Notes: a model not told the origin generated them from the letters alone. A stretch of DNA of 64,000 nt from DASRDR01 sp035550795 (GCA_035550795.1 DASZOL010000111.1:1-64000); one strand, 5' to 3'. Numbered from the stretch's first letter, positions 8,676-19,819 are shown. Translations and numbers: made by a program.

Positions 8676-9011
8676 ATGGGCCAGTACGCCCGGCACGTCT
8701 TCGTCTGCACGACCGGCAGCACATGCCCGACCCAGGGGGACACCGAGGCCTACGTCAAGCTGATGCGGACCGAGATGGCGAAGGTAGGTCTCCACGGCGA
8801 GGTCCGGGTCAACAAGTCCGGCTGCTTCTCCCAGTGCGGGAACGGGCCGATGATCGTTGTCTACCCCGAAGACGTCTGGTACGCGGGTGTCCGGGCGGAG
8901 GACGTTCCGGAGATCGTCGAGTCCCACCTGATCGGCGGCAAGCCCGTCGAGCGACTCGTCTACCGTCCGGGCAAGTCCGGCCCGAACGTCGTCGCCAAGG
9001 CGTCGCGCTGA
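8676..9011 (+). CDS. Thioredoxin-like [2Fe-2S] ferredoxin
   Basis: A 111-residue protein of the thioredoxin-fold ferredoxin family. Four Cys are spaced as in the cluster-binding site: Cys11 and Cys17 (CTTGSTC), then Cys50 and Cys54 (CFSQCGNGP). The electron partner is unknown. It starts three bases after rseP and 45 bases before proS, with a small GC stem-loop (9017-9032) in that second gap; nothing in its neighbours says what it reduces. Confidence 0.88.
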   Translation: MGQYARHVFVCTTGSTCPTQGDTEAYVKLMRTEMAKVGLHGEVRVNKSGCFSQCGNGPMIVVYPEDVWYAGVRAEDVPEIVESHLIGGKPVERLVYRPGKSGPNVVAKASR

Positions 9012-9056
9012 CCCCCGGCGGCTCACGCCGCCGCCCCGACCCGAGGGAGCTAGGCC

Positions 9057-10757
9057 ATGCGCTGGAGCACGTCGTTCATCCCAACCCTGCGGGAGGATCC
9101 CGCGGACGCCGAGGCGGCCAGCCACCGGCTCATGGTGCGCGCCGGGCTCGTGCGACAGCTGACGGCGGGGATCTACGTGTACCTGCCGCTCGGCCAGCGG
9201 GCGATCGACAAGGTGAACGTGATCATCCGCGAGGAGATGAACGCGATCGGCGGCCAGGAGATCACGATGCCGGTGCTCCACCCCGCGGAGCTCTGGCAGC
9301 AGTCGGGCCGCTGGAACGACATCAAGGAGGAGATGTTCCGCCTCAAGGACCGTCACGGGCGCGACATGTGCCTCGGGATGACGCACGAAGAGGTCGTCGC
9401 CTGGCTCGCGGCCCGGGAGATTCGCTCGTATCGCGAGCTGCCGCAGGTGTGGTACCAGATTCAGACGAAGGAGCGCGACGAGGCGCGTCCGCGCTCCGGC
9501 GTACTCAGAACGCGGGAGTTCTGGATGAAGGACGCGTACACGCTTGACGCGGACGACGCCGGCCTCGACGCTGCATACGATCGCCAGAAAGAGGCCTACG
9601 GCCGGATCTTCCGGCGGGCGGGGCTGGTGTTCCACGTTGTCGAGTCCGACGTCGGCATGATGGGCGGCGCCGGCGCGCACGAATTCATGGCGCCGAGCGC
9701 GGCGGGCGAGGACGAGATTGCGCGCTGTCCGTCGTGCGGCTACGCGGCCAACGTGGAGCTCGCGCGATCCCGCCCGCGGGTCCCGCGATTCGAGGACGGT
9801 CCCCGCGAGGAGGTCCTGACGCCGGGGGTCCGGACCATCGCGGATGTGTGCGCGCTGCTCGGGATCGAGGCGGCGCACACGATCAAGAGCCTGCTTTACG
9901 TGGGACCTTCGGGGCCGGTCCTCGCGCTGGTCCGCGGCGACCAGCAGCTGCACGAGAAGAAGCTCGCGCGCCTCCTGGGCGGCGAGGTCCGCCCGGCGCA
10001 CCCCGACGAGGTCCGCGACGCCCTCGGCGCCTCGGTCGGGTCGGTGGGCCCCGTGGACGCGGCGGTGCCGATCGTCGCAGACGAGGCCCTCGGGGAGGGC
10101 CTCTACGTGACCGGCGCCAACCGGGAGGGGACGCACCTGCGCGGTGTCCGGCCCGGCCGGGACTTCGTCGCGCGCGCCGCCGACCTCCACGTGGCCCAGG
10201 CCGGGGAGGCCTGCGTCGCGTGCGGGACGCCGCTCCTCGTGGAGCGCGTCATCGAGGTGGGGAACATCTTCAAGCTGGGAACGCGGTACTCGGCGAAGCT
10301 CGGGGCCACGTACCTCGACGAGCAGGGGCAGGCGCGCCCGATCGTCATGGGGTCGTACGGGATCGGGCCGGCCCGCATCGTTGCGTCGGCGATCGAGCAG
10401 CGTCACGATGCTGACGGGATCGTCTGGCCCTGGTCGATCGCCCCCGCCCAGGTTCTCGTGCTTCCCGTCAACCCCAAGCAGACCGCGGTCCGGGAGATGG
10501 CGGACCGCCTGTACGGCGAGCTGGGTGCGGCCGGATTCGAGACCATCCTGGACGATCGCGACGAGCGCCCCGGTGTGAAGTTCAAGGACGCGGACCTTCT
10601 CGGCATCCCGATCCGGGTGACCGTCGGCGCGCTCCTCGGCCGGGAGGGCAAGGTCGAGGTTCGGACGCGTCGGGAGCGCCGGGACGTCGCGGTCGCGCCG
10701 GACGGCATCGTGGCGGTGGTCCGTGACCTCGCGCGGGGTCTCATGAGCGACGTCTAG
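9057..10757 (+). CDS. proS: Prolyl-tRNA synthetase, bacterial type with editing domain
   Basis: Class II synthetase, 566 residues. The catalytic core shows VYLPLGQRAIDK and GQEITMPVLHP (motif 1 region), the TKERDEARPRSGVLRTREFWMKDAYT motif 2 segment and motif 3 in SYGIGPARIVA. The YbaK-like insertion that removes mischarged Ala lies at about residues 225-395 and includes AAHTIKSLLY. The C-terminal anticodon domain follows from about residue 460. A small hairpin (10771-10789) without T-run follows the stop. Confidence 0.96.
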   Translation: MRWSTSFIPTLREDPADAEAASHRLMVRAGLVRQLTAGIYVYLPLGQRAIDKVNVIIREEMNAIGGQEITMPVLHPAELWQQSGRWNDIKEEMFRLKDRHGRDMCLGMTHEEVVAWLAAREIRSYRELPQVWYQIQTKERDEARPRSGVLRTREFWMKDAYTLDADDAGLDAAYDRQKEAYGRIFRRAGLVFHVVESDVGMMGGAGAHEFMAPSAAGEDEIARCPSCGYAANVELARSRPRVPRFEDGPREEVLTPGVRTIADVCALLGIEAAHTIKSLLYVGPSGPVLALVRGDQQLHEKKLARLLGGEVRPAHPDEVRDALGASVGSVGPVDAAVPIVADEALGEGLYVTGANREGTHLRGVRPGRDFVARAADLHVAQAGEACVACGTPLLVERVIEVGNIFKLGTRYSAKLGATYLDEQGQARPIVMGSYGIGPARIVASAIEQRHDADGIVWPWSIAPAQVLVLPVNPKQTAVREMADRLYGELGAAGFETILDDRDERPGVKFKDADLLGIPIRVTVGALLGREGKVEVRTRRERRDVAVAPDGIVAVVRDLARGLMSDV

Positions 10758-10780
10758 CGTCGCCCGGGACGTCGAGGGGA

Positions 10781-10809
10781 TTCCTCGACCTCCCGTATCG
10801 GGGTATACT
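10781..10809 (+). promoter_or_regulatory. Promoter of the rimP-nusA-infB operon
   Basis: A -10 box TATACT (10804-10809) with a weak -35 TTCCTC (10781-10786) and a 17-base spacer. It directly precedes the attenuator-like hairpin. The -10 is one of the best in the window; the -35 is poor. Confidence 0.65.
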
Positions 10810-10822
10810 AAACGGCTGACTG

Positions 10823-10846
10823 AAAGTGGGCGGAGCCCACTTTTTT
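10823..10846 (+). terminator. Promoter-proximal terminator/attenuator in the rimP leader
   Basis: A 9-bp perfect stem (10823-10831 with 10835-10843), a 3-base loop and a run of six T (10841-10846, partly in the stem). It starts about seven bases after the likely transcription start and 30 bases before rimP. An attenuator-like leader before rimP is known in Proteobacteria; that this one acts likewise is inference. Confidence 0.75.
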
Positions 10847-10876
10847 GTTCATGGGAACGCACACGGGAGACGACGC

Positions 10877-11380
10877 ATGGCGATGGGCACCGACCTGGTC
10901 AGGCTGGAAGCGGCGGTGGAGACCGTCGTTCTGCCGGCCGTCCAGGCCCACGGCTTGACGCTCGTCGACCTCGAGGTGCGGGGCAACGGGCGCCGGCTGG
11001 CGGTGCGGGTCTACGTCGACAAGCCGGGGGGCGTCACGGTGGGCGAGTGCCAGGACCTCTCGTACGAGGTCGGCGACCTGATCGACGTCGCGAACCTCGT
11101 CCCGGGAAGCTACGACCTGGAGGTCTCGTCCCCGGGCCTCGATCGAGAGCTCCGCAAGGACCGAGAGTTCCGCTGGGCCTCCGGGCGGGCCGTGCGGGTC
11201 TGGACGCGCGAGCCGGTGGACGGCCACCGCGAGATCTCGGGACAGCTGGTCGCGGTGGACGAGGGGGACCTGACGCTGGCGACCCTCGATGGGTCTCGGC
11301 GCGTGCCCCGAAACCTCGTGACCAAGGCGCGCCTGGAGGTGGAGCCGCGAGGCGCCGCCGGGCCCCGGAGATCGCGATGA
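10877..11380 (+). CDS. rimP: Ribosome maturation factor RimP
   Basis: Needed for 30S maturation, with an N-terminal alpha/beta domain and a C-terminal SH3-like domain. VDLEVRGNGRRLAVRVYVDKPGGV, the DYxVSSPGLDR-like motif (here LEVSSPGLDREL) and AVDEGDLTLATLDG are visible; 167 residues from ATG 10877, which has GGGAGA seven bases upstream. The frame stays open upstream to a GTG inside the terminator stem, which cannot be the real start. It ends in an ATGA overlap with nusA. Confidence 0.95.
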   Translation: MAMGTDLVRLEAAVETVVLPAVQAHGLTLVDLEVRGNGRRLAVRVYVDKPGGVTVGECQDLSYEVGDLIDVANLVPGSYDLEVSSPGLDRELRKDREFRWASGRAVRVWTREPVDGHREISGQLVAVDEGDLTLATLDGSRRVPRNLVTKARLEVEPRGAAGPRRSR

Positions 11381-12720
11381 ACCGGGAGCTCAAGCTGGCG
11401 ATCGAGCAGGTCGGTCGGGAGAAGGGGATCGCGACCGAGGTCCTCTTCGAGGCGCTGGAGTCCGCGCTCCTGTCCGCCTCGAGGCGGACCATGGGCGTCG
11501 GGGACAACACTCGCCTCACGCTGGATCGCGAAACGGGCGCGATCCGGGTGTTCGCCGAGAAGCGCGTCGTCGAGAAGGTGGCGGATCCCAAGCTCGAGAT
11601 GAGCCTGGACGAGGCGCGTAGGGTCAAGCCCGACGCCCAGCTGGAGGACCTGGTCGAGGTCGACCTCGAGATGAAGGAGCTTGGGCGGATCGCCGCTCAG
11701 ACGGCCAAGCAGGTCATCCTGCAGCGGGTTCGCGAGGCCGAGCGCCAGGGGATCTTCTCAGAGTACAAGGATCGCGAGGGCACGCTCGTGCGGGCCCTGG
11801 TCCACCGGATCGAGAAGCGCACGGTGATCCTGGACATGGGGCGGACCGAGGCCGTGCTGCCGGAGCGGGAGCAGATCCCGGGTGAGCGGTACATGGCCGG
11901 CGATCGCGTGCGCGCGTACATCATGGAGGTTCGGAACACGCCCAAGGGTCCGCAGGTCGTGCTGTCCCGCGCGCACCCCGGCTTCCTGATCCGGCTGTTC
12001 GAAACGGAGATCCCGGAGATCGCGGAAGGGATCGTCCAGGTGCGGGGCGCCGCCCGCGAGCCCGGGGAGCGGGCCAAGCTGGCGGTGACGTCGACCAAGC
12101 GGGACGTCGACCCCATCGGGGCCTGCGTCGGGCTTCGGGGGACACGAATCCAGGCCATCGTCAAGGAGTTGCGGGGCGAGAAGATCGACATCATCGAGTG
12201 GTCGGACGATCCCGCCACGCTCGTGGGGCGCGCGCTCTCGCCTGCCAAGGTCAGCGCCGTCACGATCACCGGGGAGGGCGAGGACCGCTCCGCGCACGTC
12301 GTCGTGCCCGACAGCCAGCTCTCGCTGGCCATCGGGAAGAAGGGACAGAACGCCCGGCTCGCCGCCAAGCTGACGGGGCTTCGCGTGGACGTGAAGAGCG
12401 AGTCCGAGCTGGCGGAGGGGCGCCGGCGCGACGAGGAGGAGCGAGCCCAGGGTCTTGCGGCGTTCACGGAGATCGGAGACATCGGCTCCGACCTGGCGCC
12501 GCGCCTCGTGGAGCACGGTCTCTATTCGCCGGCGAGAGTGAGGGCGGCAGGGCTCGAGCGTCTGCGCGAGGTGCTCGGCGACGAGACATCACGGGCCGAG
12601 GCGGTCCTGGCAGCCGTGGAGGCATGGCTGAGCGCCCAGGCGGCGGAGGCCGAGAGCGCGTCGGCCGCGGCCGAGGTGGCACCCGTAGAGCCGGGGCCGG
12701 CCCAGGAGGCCGAGCGATGA
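11377..12720 (+). CDS. nusA: Transcription termination/antitermination factor NusA
   Basis: RNA polymerase-associated factor that controls pausing, termination and rRNA antitermination. Residues 1-125 form the polymerase-binding domain, the S1 domain follows (GTLVRALVHRIEKRTVILDMG), then two KH domains (DPIGACVGLRGTRIQAIVKEL and SLAIGKKGQNARLAAKLTG). One helix-hairpin-helix repeat precedes an Ala/Glu-rich tail. The protein has 447 residues. ATG 11377 overlaps the rimP stop, and the gene ends in an ATGA overlap with ylxR. Confidence 0.96.
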   Translation: MNRELKLAIEQVGREKGIATEVLFEALESALLSASRRTMGVGDNTRLTLDRETGAIRVFAEKRVVEKVADPKLEMSLDEARRVKPDAQLEDLVEVDLEMKELGRIAAQTAKQVILQRVREAERQGIFSEYKDREGTLVRALVHRIEKRTVILDMGRTEAVLPEREQIPGERYMAGDRVRAYIMEVRNTPKGPQVVLSRAHPGFLIRLFETEIPEIAEGIVQVRGAAREPGERAKLAVTSTKRDVDPIGACVGLRGTRIQAIVKELRGEKIDIIEWSDDPATLVGRALSPAKVSAVTITGEGEDRSAHVVVPDSQLSLAIGKKGQNARLAAKLTGLRVDVKSESELAEGRRRDEEERAQGLAAFTEIGDIGSDLAPRLVEHGLYSPARVRAAGLERLREVLGDETSRAEAVLAAVEAWLSAQAAEAESASAAAEVAPVEPGPAQEAER

Positions 12721-13019
12721 GCCGGCGCCCCCCGATGCGAACCTGCCTGGGCTGTCGGCAGGCCCGTCCCCAGGCGGAGCTGCTTCGGATCGTCCGGACC
12801 CCGGAGGGGGGCGTGAAGCCCGATCCCCGGCGGCGGGCGCGAGGGCGTGGCGCATACCTGTGCCGGCGTGAAGCATGTCTCTCGGAGTGTGTGCGGCGGG
12901 GCCGCTGGCCCCAGGCGTTCCGAGTCCCGGCCGCGGCGACGCCCGAGGTGGTCGCCCAGCTGCGCGGGCTCCTGAGCCAGGGGCAGGCGGCTCCTGAGAC
13001 GGTCGAAAGGGGTAGCTGA
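12717..13019 (+). CDS. ylxR: YlxR family RNA-binding protein (DUF448)
   Basis: A 100-residue basic protein with the family start PPMRTCLGCRQARPQAELLRIV and the RGRGAYLCRREAC motif. YlxR proteins bind RNA and have been linked to RNase P in Firmicutes; the fold is known but the role here is not tested. The ATG is in an ATGA overlap with nusA and the stop is one base before infB, the conserved nusA-ylxR-infB order. Confidence 0.92.
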   Translation: MSRRPPMRTCLGCRQARPQAELLRIVRTPEGGVKPDPRRRARGRGAYLCRREACLSECVRRGRWPQAFRVPAAATPEVVAQLRGLLSQGQAAPETVERGS

Positions 13020-13020
13020 T

Positions 13021-15705
<2,685 letters not shown>

Positions 15706-15729
15706 CCCGGAGATGTCCCGCGGACGCTT

Positions 15730-16014
15730 GTGGTCCAGGTCGCGCTCGGTCTCGTGGAGCTGCACCTCGGCGAGGTCGACTCGCTGAAGGGCAAGCGCCA
15801 CGTCCTGCGCGGCATGAAGGAGAAGGTCAAGCACCGCTTCAACGTGTCGATTGCCGAGGTGGACCACGGCGACCTGTGGCAGCGCGCGACGCTGGCGGTC
15901 GCGTGCGTGTCGAACGACGCGCGTCTGGCCAACGAGGTCGTCTCGAAGGCCGTCAACTACATCGAGTCCCTCTTCGACGGAGAGGTGATCGACGTCCGCA
16001 TCGAGGTGCTTTGA
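15730..16014 (+). CDS. ylxP: YlxP-like DUF503 protein
   Basis: A 94-residue protein matching the DUF503 family: VALGLVELHLGEVDSLKGKRHVLRGMKEKVKHRFNVS then AEVDHGDLWQRATLAVACVSND. It always travels between infB and rbfA and is thought to be part of the ribosome-assembly group, but no activity is established. The start is GTG 15730, 24 bases after infB; rbfA follows after 4 bases. Confidence 0.9.
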   Translation: MVQVALGLVELHLGEVDSLKGKRHVLRGMKEKVKHRFNVSIAEVDHGDLWQRATLAVACVSNDARLANEVVSKAVNYIESLFDGEVIDVRIEVL

Positions 16015-16018
16015 GCCG

Positions 16019-16447
16019 ATGAGTCGACTGCAGCGCGTGAACCAGCTGATCCGGGAGGAGATCTCCCACCTCGTCCAGCGCGAGCTGAAGGACCCGCGCC
16101 TCGGCTTCGTGACCGTCACCGAGGTGGACGTGGCCAAGGACCTGCGGACGGCGAAGGTCTACGTGAGCGTGCTGGGTTCGGAGGCGGAATTGCGCGCCAC
16201 GCTCGCGGCTCTCGAGAGCGCCCGCGGGTTCATGCGGAACTGGCTCGCGCCCCGCCTTCGGCTGCGGGCGATTCCGCATCTCACGTTTCACCCCGACCGC
16301 TCGATGGCCCACGCGGCCCACATCCAGACGGTCCTCGAGGAGCTCCGGACCGAGGGGCGCGCACCCGACGACAGCGACCCGGAGCCCGGAGCCCAGGCTG
16401 TGAGTCCCCCCGCCGCAAGCCGTCCGACCAGCCCCGATGCCCGATGA
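16019..16447 (+). CDS. rbfA: Ribosome-binding factor A
   Basis: Single KH-like domain protein that helps 16S rRNA 5'-end maturation and cold adaptation. RLQRVNQLIREEISHLVQRELKDPRLGFVTVTEVDVAKDL and AKVYVSVLG are the defining N-terminal parts, and LRAIPHLTFHPDRS closes the domain. Total 142 residues; the last 30 are a disordered Pro/Ser/Asp tail. The stop lies 11 bases inside the next gene. Confidence 0.95.
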   Translation: MSRLQRVNQLIREEISHLVQRELKDPRLGFVTVTEVDVAKDLRTAKVYVSVLGSEAELRATLAALESARGFMRNWLAPRLRLRAIPHLTFHPDRSMAHAAHIQTVLEELRTEGRAPDDSDPEPGAQAVSPPAASRPTSPDAR

Positions 16448-17432
16448 ACGGAGCCCCGTGAGCACGGCCGCCGTCCCGCGCGAGGTCTTGGAAGCCGTCC
16501 GGCGGGGCCGGCGCGTGCTGCTGTTCGCCCACGTCTATCCCGACGGCGATGTGCTGGGCTCCCAGCTCGGCCTCGGCCTCGCCCTCCGGGCGGCCGGCCG
16601 GACGGTGACGTTCGCGTGCGCCCATCCGGTGCCGGACCCGTTCCACTTCCTGCCGGGCGCGGCCGACGTCCAGCAGTGGAAGGTGGGCCGTAACGAGTTC
16701 GACCTCGTCGTCACGCTCGACTGTCCGGATCCGGGCCGGCTCGGCGGCCTCCTCGAGGGCGCCCGGGGACCCGGTGTCCACGTCCTCAACATCGACCACC
16801 ACGGGGACAACCGCCGGTACGGCGACGTCAACTGGGTCGACACGCGGGCGGCGGCCACCGGGGAGATGGTCTACGATCTGCTCGATGCTGCGGGGCTTCC
16901 GCTGACCGCCGACGTGGCCGTGAACCTCTACACGGCGATCGTGACCGACACCGGCTCCTTCCGGTACTCCAACACGACCTCGAAGACCTTCCGGGTGGCA
17001 GCGCGGCTTGTCGAGACGGGGGTGGACCCCGCTCGAGTGGCCACGACGGTCTACGAGACGCGGGACCTGGCAGGCCTGCGGCTCCTGGGGCAGGTCCTTC
17101 AGGGCATCGAGACCGACGCGGACGGGACTGTCGCCTGGCTGGTGATCGACCGCGTCCACGCGAGCTCGCCGGATCTGCCGGAGGCCGAGGAGTTCGTCAA
17201 CTACCCGCGTTCCGTGCGCACGGCCAAGGTCGCCGTCCTCTTCCGCGAGCTGCCGGACGCCGTCAAGGTGAGCCTGCGCGCCAAGGGCGAGGTGAACGTG
17301 GCCAGCATCGCCGGACGCCTGGGTGGCGGGGGTCACCCGAACGCCGCCGGCCTGATGCTGCCCGGGAGCCTGGCCGAGGCGAAGGCGGTGGTGCTCGGCG
17401 CGGTTCGGGAGGCGCTCGCCGCGCTCCCGTGA
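16437..17432 (+). CDS. nrnA: DHH-family nanoRNase / PAP phosphatase (NrnA-like)
   Basis: DHH-DHHA1 phosphoesterase of 331 residues. Metal-binding motifs are in order: HVYPDGDVLGS (motif I), TLDCPDPGR (II), NIDHHGDN (III) and IVTDTGSFRY (IV); the C-terminal DHHA1 domain ends in the substrate motif GRLGGGGHPNAAG. Relatives degrade 2-5 nt RNAs and dephosphorylate pAp. It sits between rbfA and truB as in many bacteria. It starts at ATG 16437, overlapping rbfA. Confidence 0.92.
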   Translation: MPDERSPVSTAAVPREVLEAVRRGRRVLLFAHVYPDGDVLGSQLGLGLALRAAGRTVTFACAHPVPDPFHFLPGAADVQQWKVGRNEFDLVVTLDCPDPGRLGGLLEGARGPGVHVLNIDHHGDNRRYGDVNWVDTRAAATGEMVYDLLDAAGLPLTADVAVNLYTAIVTDTGSFRYSNTTSKTFRVAARLVETGVDPARVATTVYETRDLAGLRLLGQVLQGIETDADGTVAWLVIDRVHASSPDLPEAEEFVNYPRSVRTAKVAVLFRELPDAVKVSLRAKGEVNVASIAGRLGGGGHPNAAGLMLPGSLAEAKAVVLGAVREALAALP

Positions 17433-17469
17433 GCGGCGAGCTCCGGGACGCACGGCGGCCTCTGTCCCG

Positions 17470-18393
17470 ATGGTCTCGGACGGCATCCTGCTCGCCGACA
17501 AGGGCCCGGGCGTCACCTCGTTTCAGGTCGTCGCGCATCTGCGTCGGGTCCTCCGGATCCCCAAGGTGGGTCACGGGGGCACGCTGGACCCCCTGGCGAC
17601 GGGGCTCCTTCCCATCCTTCTCGGCGAGGCGACGAAGCTCACCGGCCACCTCCAGGGTCAGGACAAGGAGTATCTCGCCACGGCCCGCCTCGGCGTGGCG
17701 ACGGACACGCTCGATGCGACCGGCGCCGTGACGGGCGAGCGGCCAGTCCCGGCGCTGTCGGCCGAACAGGTGCGCGCCGTGCTCGATCGGTTCGTGGGGG
17801 AGATCGAGCAGGTGCCGCCCATGTACTCCGCGATCCACGCGGGCGGACGGCGCCTTCACGAGCTTGCGCGGGCGGGCATCGCGGTGGAGCGCGCACCGCG
17901 CCGGGTTCGCGTCCATGAGCTCGAGCTCATAGAGTGCGCCCTGCCCTGCCTCCGGGTGCGCGTGGCGTGCGGCTCGGGCACATACGTCCGCAGCCTGGTC
18001 GCCGACGTGGGCGAGGCGCTCGGATGCGGCGGACACGTCGAGGCGCTCGTGCGAACGCGGGTCGGGCGCATGCGGCTGGAAGACGCAGTCCCATGGCCGG
18101 TCCTCCAGCAGGGGGATGCCGCCGCGCTGGCCGGGCGAGTGCAGCCCGCTGACCGTGCGGTCGCACACCTGCCGGCCGTCACCCTGACACCGGAGGCCGG
18201 CCGCCGGCTCGCCCATGGTCAGCCGGTTCCGCCGTCCGAGCTCACCACCGTCGACCTAGGGGTCGCGCCGACCGCTTGCCGCGTGTACGCCGCCGGCGAG
18301 TTTCTCGGGATCGGCGAGCTCTCGGCGCAGGGGCTGCGCCCGCGGCGTCTTCTCCATGCTGATCGTTCGCGGCCTCGATCAATATCCTCCTGA
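17470..18393 (+). CDS. truB: tRNA pseudouridine-55 synthase
   Basis: Makes pseudouridine 55 in the T-loop of tRNA. The catalytic Asp40 sits in VGHGGTLDPLATG; DKEYLATARLGVATDTLDATG, QVPPMYSAIHAGGRRLHELAR and CGSGTYVRSLVADVG are further signatures. The protein has 307 residues including a C-terminal PUA-like part. The last 38 bases overlap ribF. Confidence 0.95.
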   Translation: MVSDGILLADKGPGVTSFQVVAHLRRVLRIPKVGHGGTLDPLATGLLPILLGEATKLTGHLQGQDKEYLATARLGVATDTLDATGAVTGERPVPALSAEQVRAVLDRFVGEIEQVPPMYSAIHAGGRRLHELARAGIAVERAPRRVRVHELELIECALPCLRVRVACGSGTYVRSLVADVGEALGCGGHVEALVRTRVGRMRLEDAVPWPVLQQGDAAALAGRVQPADRAVAHLPAVTLTPEAGRRLAHGQPVPPSELTTVDLGVAPTACRVYAAGEFLGIGELSAQGLRPRRLLHADRSRPRSISS

Positions 18394-19285
18394 CGCACCG
18401 CCCAGCGTGGTGGCCCAGGGGACGTTCGATGGCATCCACCTGGGCCATCAGGCGGTGATCCGCACCGCGGTGGAGCGCGCGCGGGCCCTCGGCGTGCGCC
18501 CGGTCGCGGTGACGTTCGATCCGAACCCCCTCGCGGTTCTCCGGCCGGCCGACGCGCCGCCGGAGCTCCTGTCCCTCGCCGAGCGTCTCGATCGCATCGC
18601 GGAGCTGGGGCCGGAGGTCTGCGTCGTCATCCCCTTCACGCCCGAGTTCTCCAGGGTCGAGGCGGAGGCGTACGTCCGGGACGTCCTGCTGGGGCTGCTG
18701 GGCGCGCGGGAGATCGTCGTCGGCTTCAACCACGCGTTCGGGCGGGGTGCTCGGGGCACGGCCGAGCTTCTGGAGCGCATGTCCAGCCCGGCCGGTGTCC
18801 GGGTGCACGTCGTCGCGCCCCTGCGCGTCGACGGCGTCGCCGTGTCGTCCACCTCGATTCGGGAAGCCCTGCGGGACGGTGACGTCGCGCGGGCTGCAAG
18901 CCTCCTTGGGCGCCCCTACGCCATCAGCGGGAAGGTGGTCCGGGGGGCGGCCCGTGGCCGGGCCCTCGGCTTCCCAACGGCGAACCTGGCGGGGCCGGCG
19001 GGACTGCTGCTCGCGGACGGGGTCTACACGGCCCGCGCGACGTGGGACGGGCGGCTCGCGCCCGCGGTCGTCAACATCGGCGTGCGACCCACGGTCGACG
19101 GCTCGACTCGGGTCGTGGAGGCGCACCTGCTCGACGTCGCCCCGGATCTCTACGGGCGCCGCCTGACGCTGGCCTTCATCGACCGGATCCGTCCGGAGCG
19201 GCGGTTCGCGTCGCTCGACGCGCTCCGGGCGCAGATCGCCGAGGACGTCGCCGCCGCCCGCCGGATGCTGGGCTCCGTACCCTGA
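18356..19285 (+). CDS. ribF: Bifunctional riboflavin kinase / FAD synthetase
   Basis: Turns riboflavin into FMN and then FAD. The N-terminal adenylyltransferase half shows GTFDGIHLGHQAVI, TFDPNPLAVL, VVGFNHAFGRGARG and SSTSIREAL; the kinase half shows GRALGFPTANL and ADGVYTARATW with NIGVRPTVDG. Total 309 residues. ATG 18356 lies inside truB, so the two are co-transcribed. A 262-base gap follows. Confidence 0.95.
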   Translation: MLIVRGLDQYPPDAPPSVVAQGTFDGIHLGHQAVIRTAVERARALGVRPVAVTFDPNPLAVLRPADAPPELLSLAERLDRIAELGPEVCVVIPFTPEFSRVEAEAYVRDVLLGLLGAREIVVGFNHAFGRGARGTAELLERMSSPAGVRVHVVAPLRVDGVAVSSTSIREALRDGDVARAASLLGRPYAISGKVVRGAARGRALGFPTANLAGPAGLLLADGVYTARATWDGRLAPAVVNIGVRPTVDGSTRVVEAHLLDVAPDLYGRRLTLAFIDRIRPERRFASLDALRAQIAEDVAAARRMLGSVP

Positions 19286-19345
19286 CCGCCCGGGGACGGG
19301 CGGGGAGCGGCGAACGAGGCGCGCCGTCCAGCCAAGTCCTCCTGC

Positions 19346-19380
19346 GGTAGTGTCCTAGTTTGCCAACTTAGGACACTACC
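19346..19380. repeat. Near-perfect inverted repeat in the ribF-rpsO gap
   Basis: Two 12-base arms (19346-19357 and 19369-19380) are exact reverse complements, extended by three more pairs with one bulged T; a 4-base loop TGCC is left. Its base composition is lower in GC than the surroundings. It could be a fused pair of transposon ends (a MITE remnant) or a protein-binding palindrome; no transposase is near. Confidence 0.7.
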
Positions 19381-19398
19381 CCTCCCGCCGCCGGTTGG

Positions 19399-19427
19399 TT
19401 GCGGGCCGCAAGCCCGCATGGTACGAT
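19399..19427 (+). promoter_or_regulatory. Promoter of rpsO-pnp
   Basis: A -35 TTGCGG (19399-19404) and a -10 TACGAT (19422-19427) are separated by 17 bases. The expected transcript starts about 110 bases before rpsO, leaving room for the two leader hairpins. Confidence 0.55.
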
Positions 19428-19478
19428 GCGTAAGTTGAGTTGGGAGTGGCGTAACGTGGTGTCGTGAACCGTCTCAAG

Positions 19479-19529
19479 GGTGCAGTCACGGCCTGCACCA
19501 GAGGCGGCGATTGGGGGGCTGGGCCCCCC
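19479..19529 (+). promoter_or_regulatory. Structured rpsO leader (two hairpins)
   Basis: Hairpin one is a 7-bp stem (19479-19485 with 19493-19499). Hairpin two is a 7-bp G/C stem (19513-19519 with 19523-19529) that ends right before the strong GGAGGAGGG ribosome binding site (19530 on). S15 is known to repress its own mRNA through such leaders; this is a candidate for that. Confidence 0.5.
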
Positions 19530-19547
19530 GGAGGAGGGACCTCAGCC

Positions 19548-19817
19548 ATGTCCGTGCCTGCCGACCGCAAGAAGGCGCTGATCGATGGGTACCGGCGTCA
19601 TGATGGTGACACCGGGTCCCCCGAGGTGCAGATCGCGCTCCTCACGGAGCGGATCAACGGGCTGACCGAGCACTTCAAGTCCCACGTCAAGGATCACCAC
19701 TCCCGCCGCGGACTGCTGCGCCTCATCGGCCAGCGCCGCGGGCTCCTCGAATACCTCAAGCGCACAGAAATCGAGCGCTACCGCCAGATTCTCGAGAAGC
19801 TCGGGCTTCGGCGGTAG
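19548..19817 (+). CDS. rpsO: 30S ribosomal protein S15
   Basis: Primary 16S rRNA-binding protein, 89 residues, the standard length. Signatures: DTGSPEVQIALLTERINGLTEHF, KDHHSRRGLLRLIGQRRGLLEYLK and the closing EIERYRQILEKLGLRR. ATG 19548 follows a GGAGGAGGG site by 9 bases; a longer open frame upstream runs through the leader hairpins and is not coding. pnp follows, the conserved rpsO-pnp pair. Confidence 0.97.
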   Translation: MSVPADRKKALIDGYRRHDGDTGSPEVQIALLTERINGLTEHFKSHVKDHHSRRGLLRLIGQRRGLLEYLKRTEIERYRQILEKLGLRR

Positions 19818-19819
19818 GA

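Noticed and set aside
7077..10862. Very long open frame on the minus strand (over 1200 codons) opposite dxr, rseP and proS
   Set aside because: Its translation is Arg/His/Asp/Leu-rich with no motif, and the plus strand has three well-defined genes; it is a codon-bias shadow typical of GC-rich DNA.
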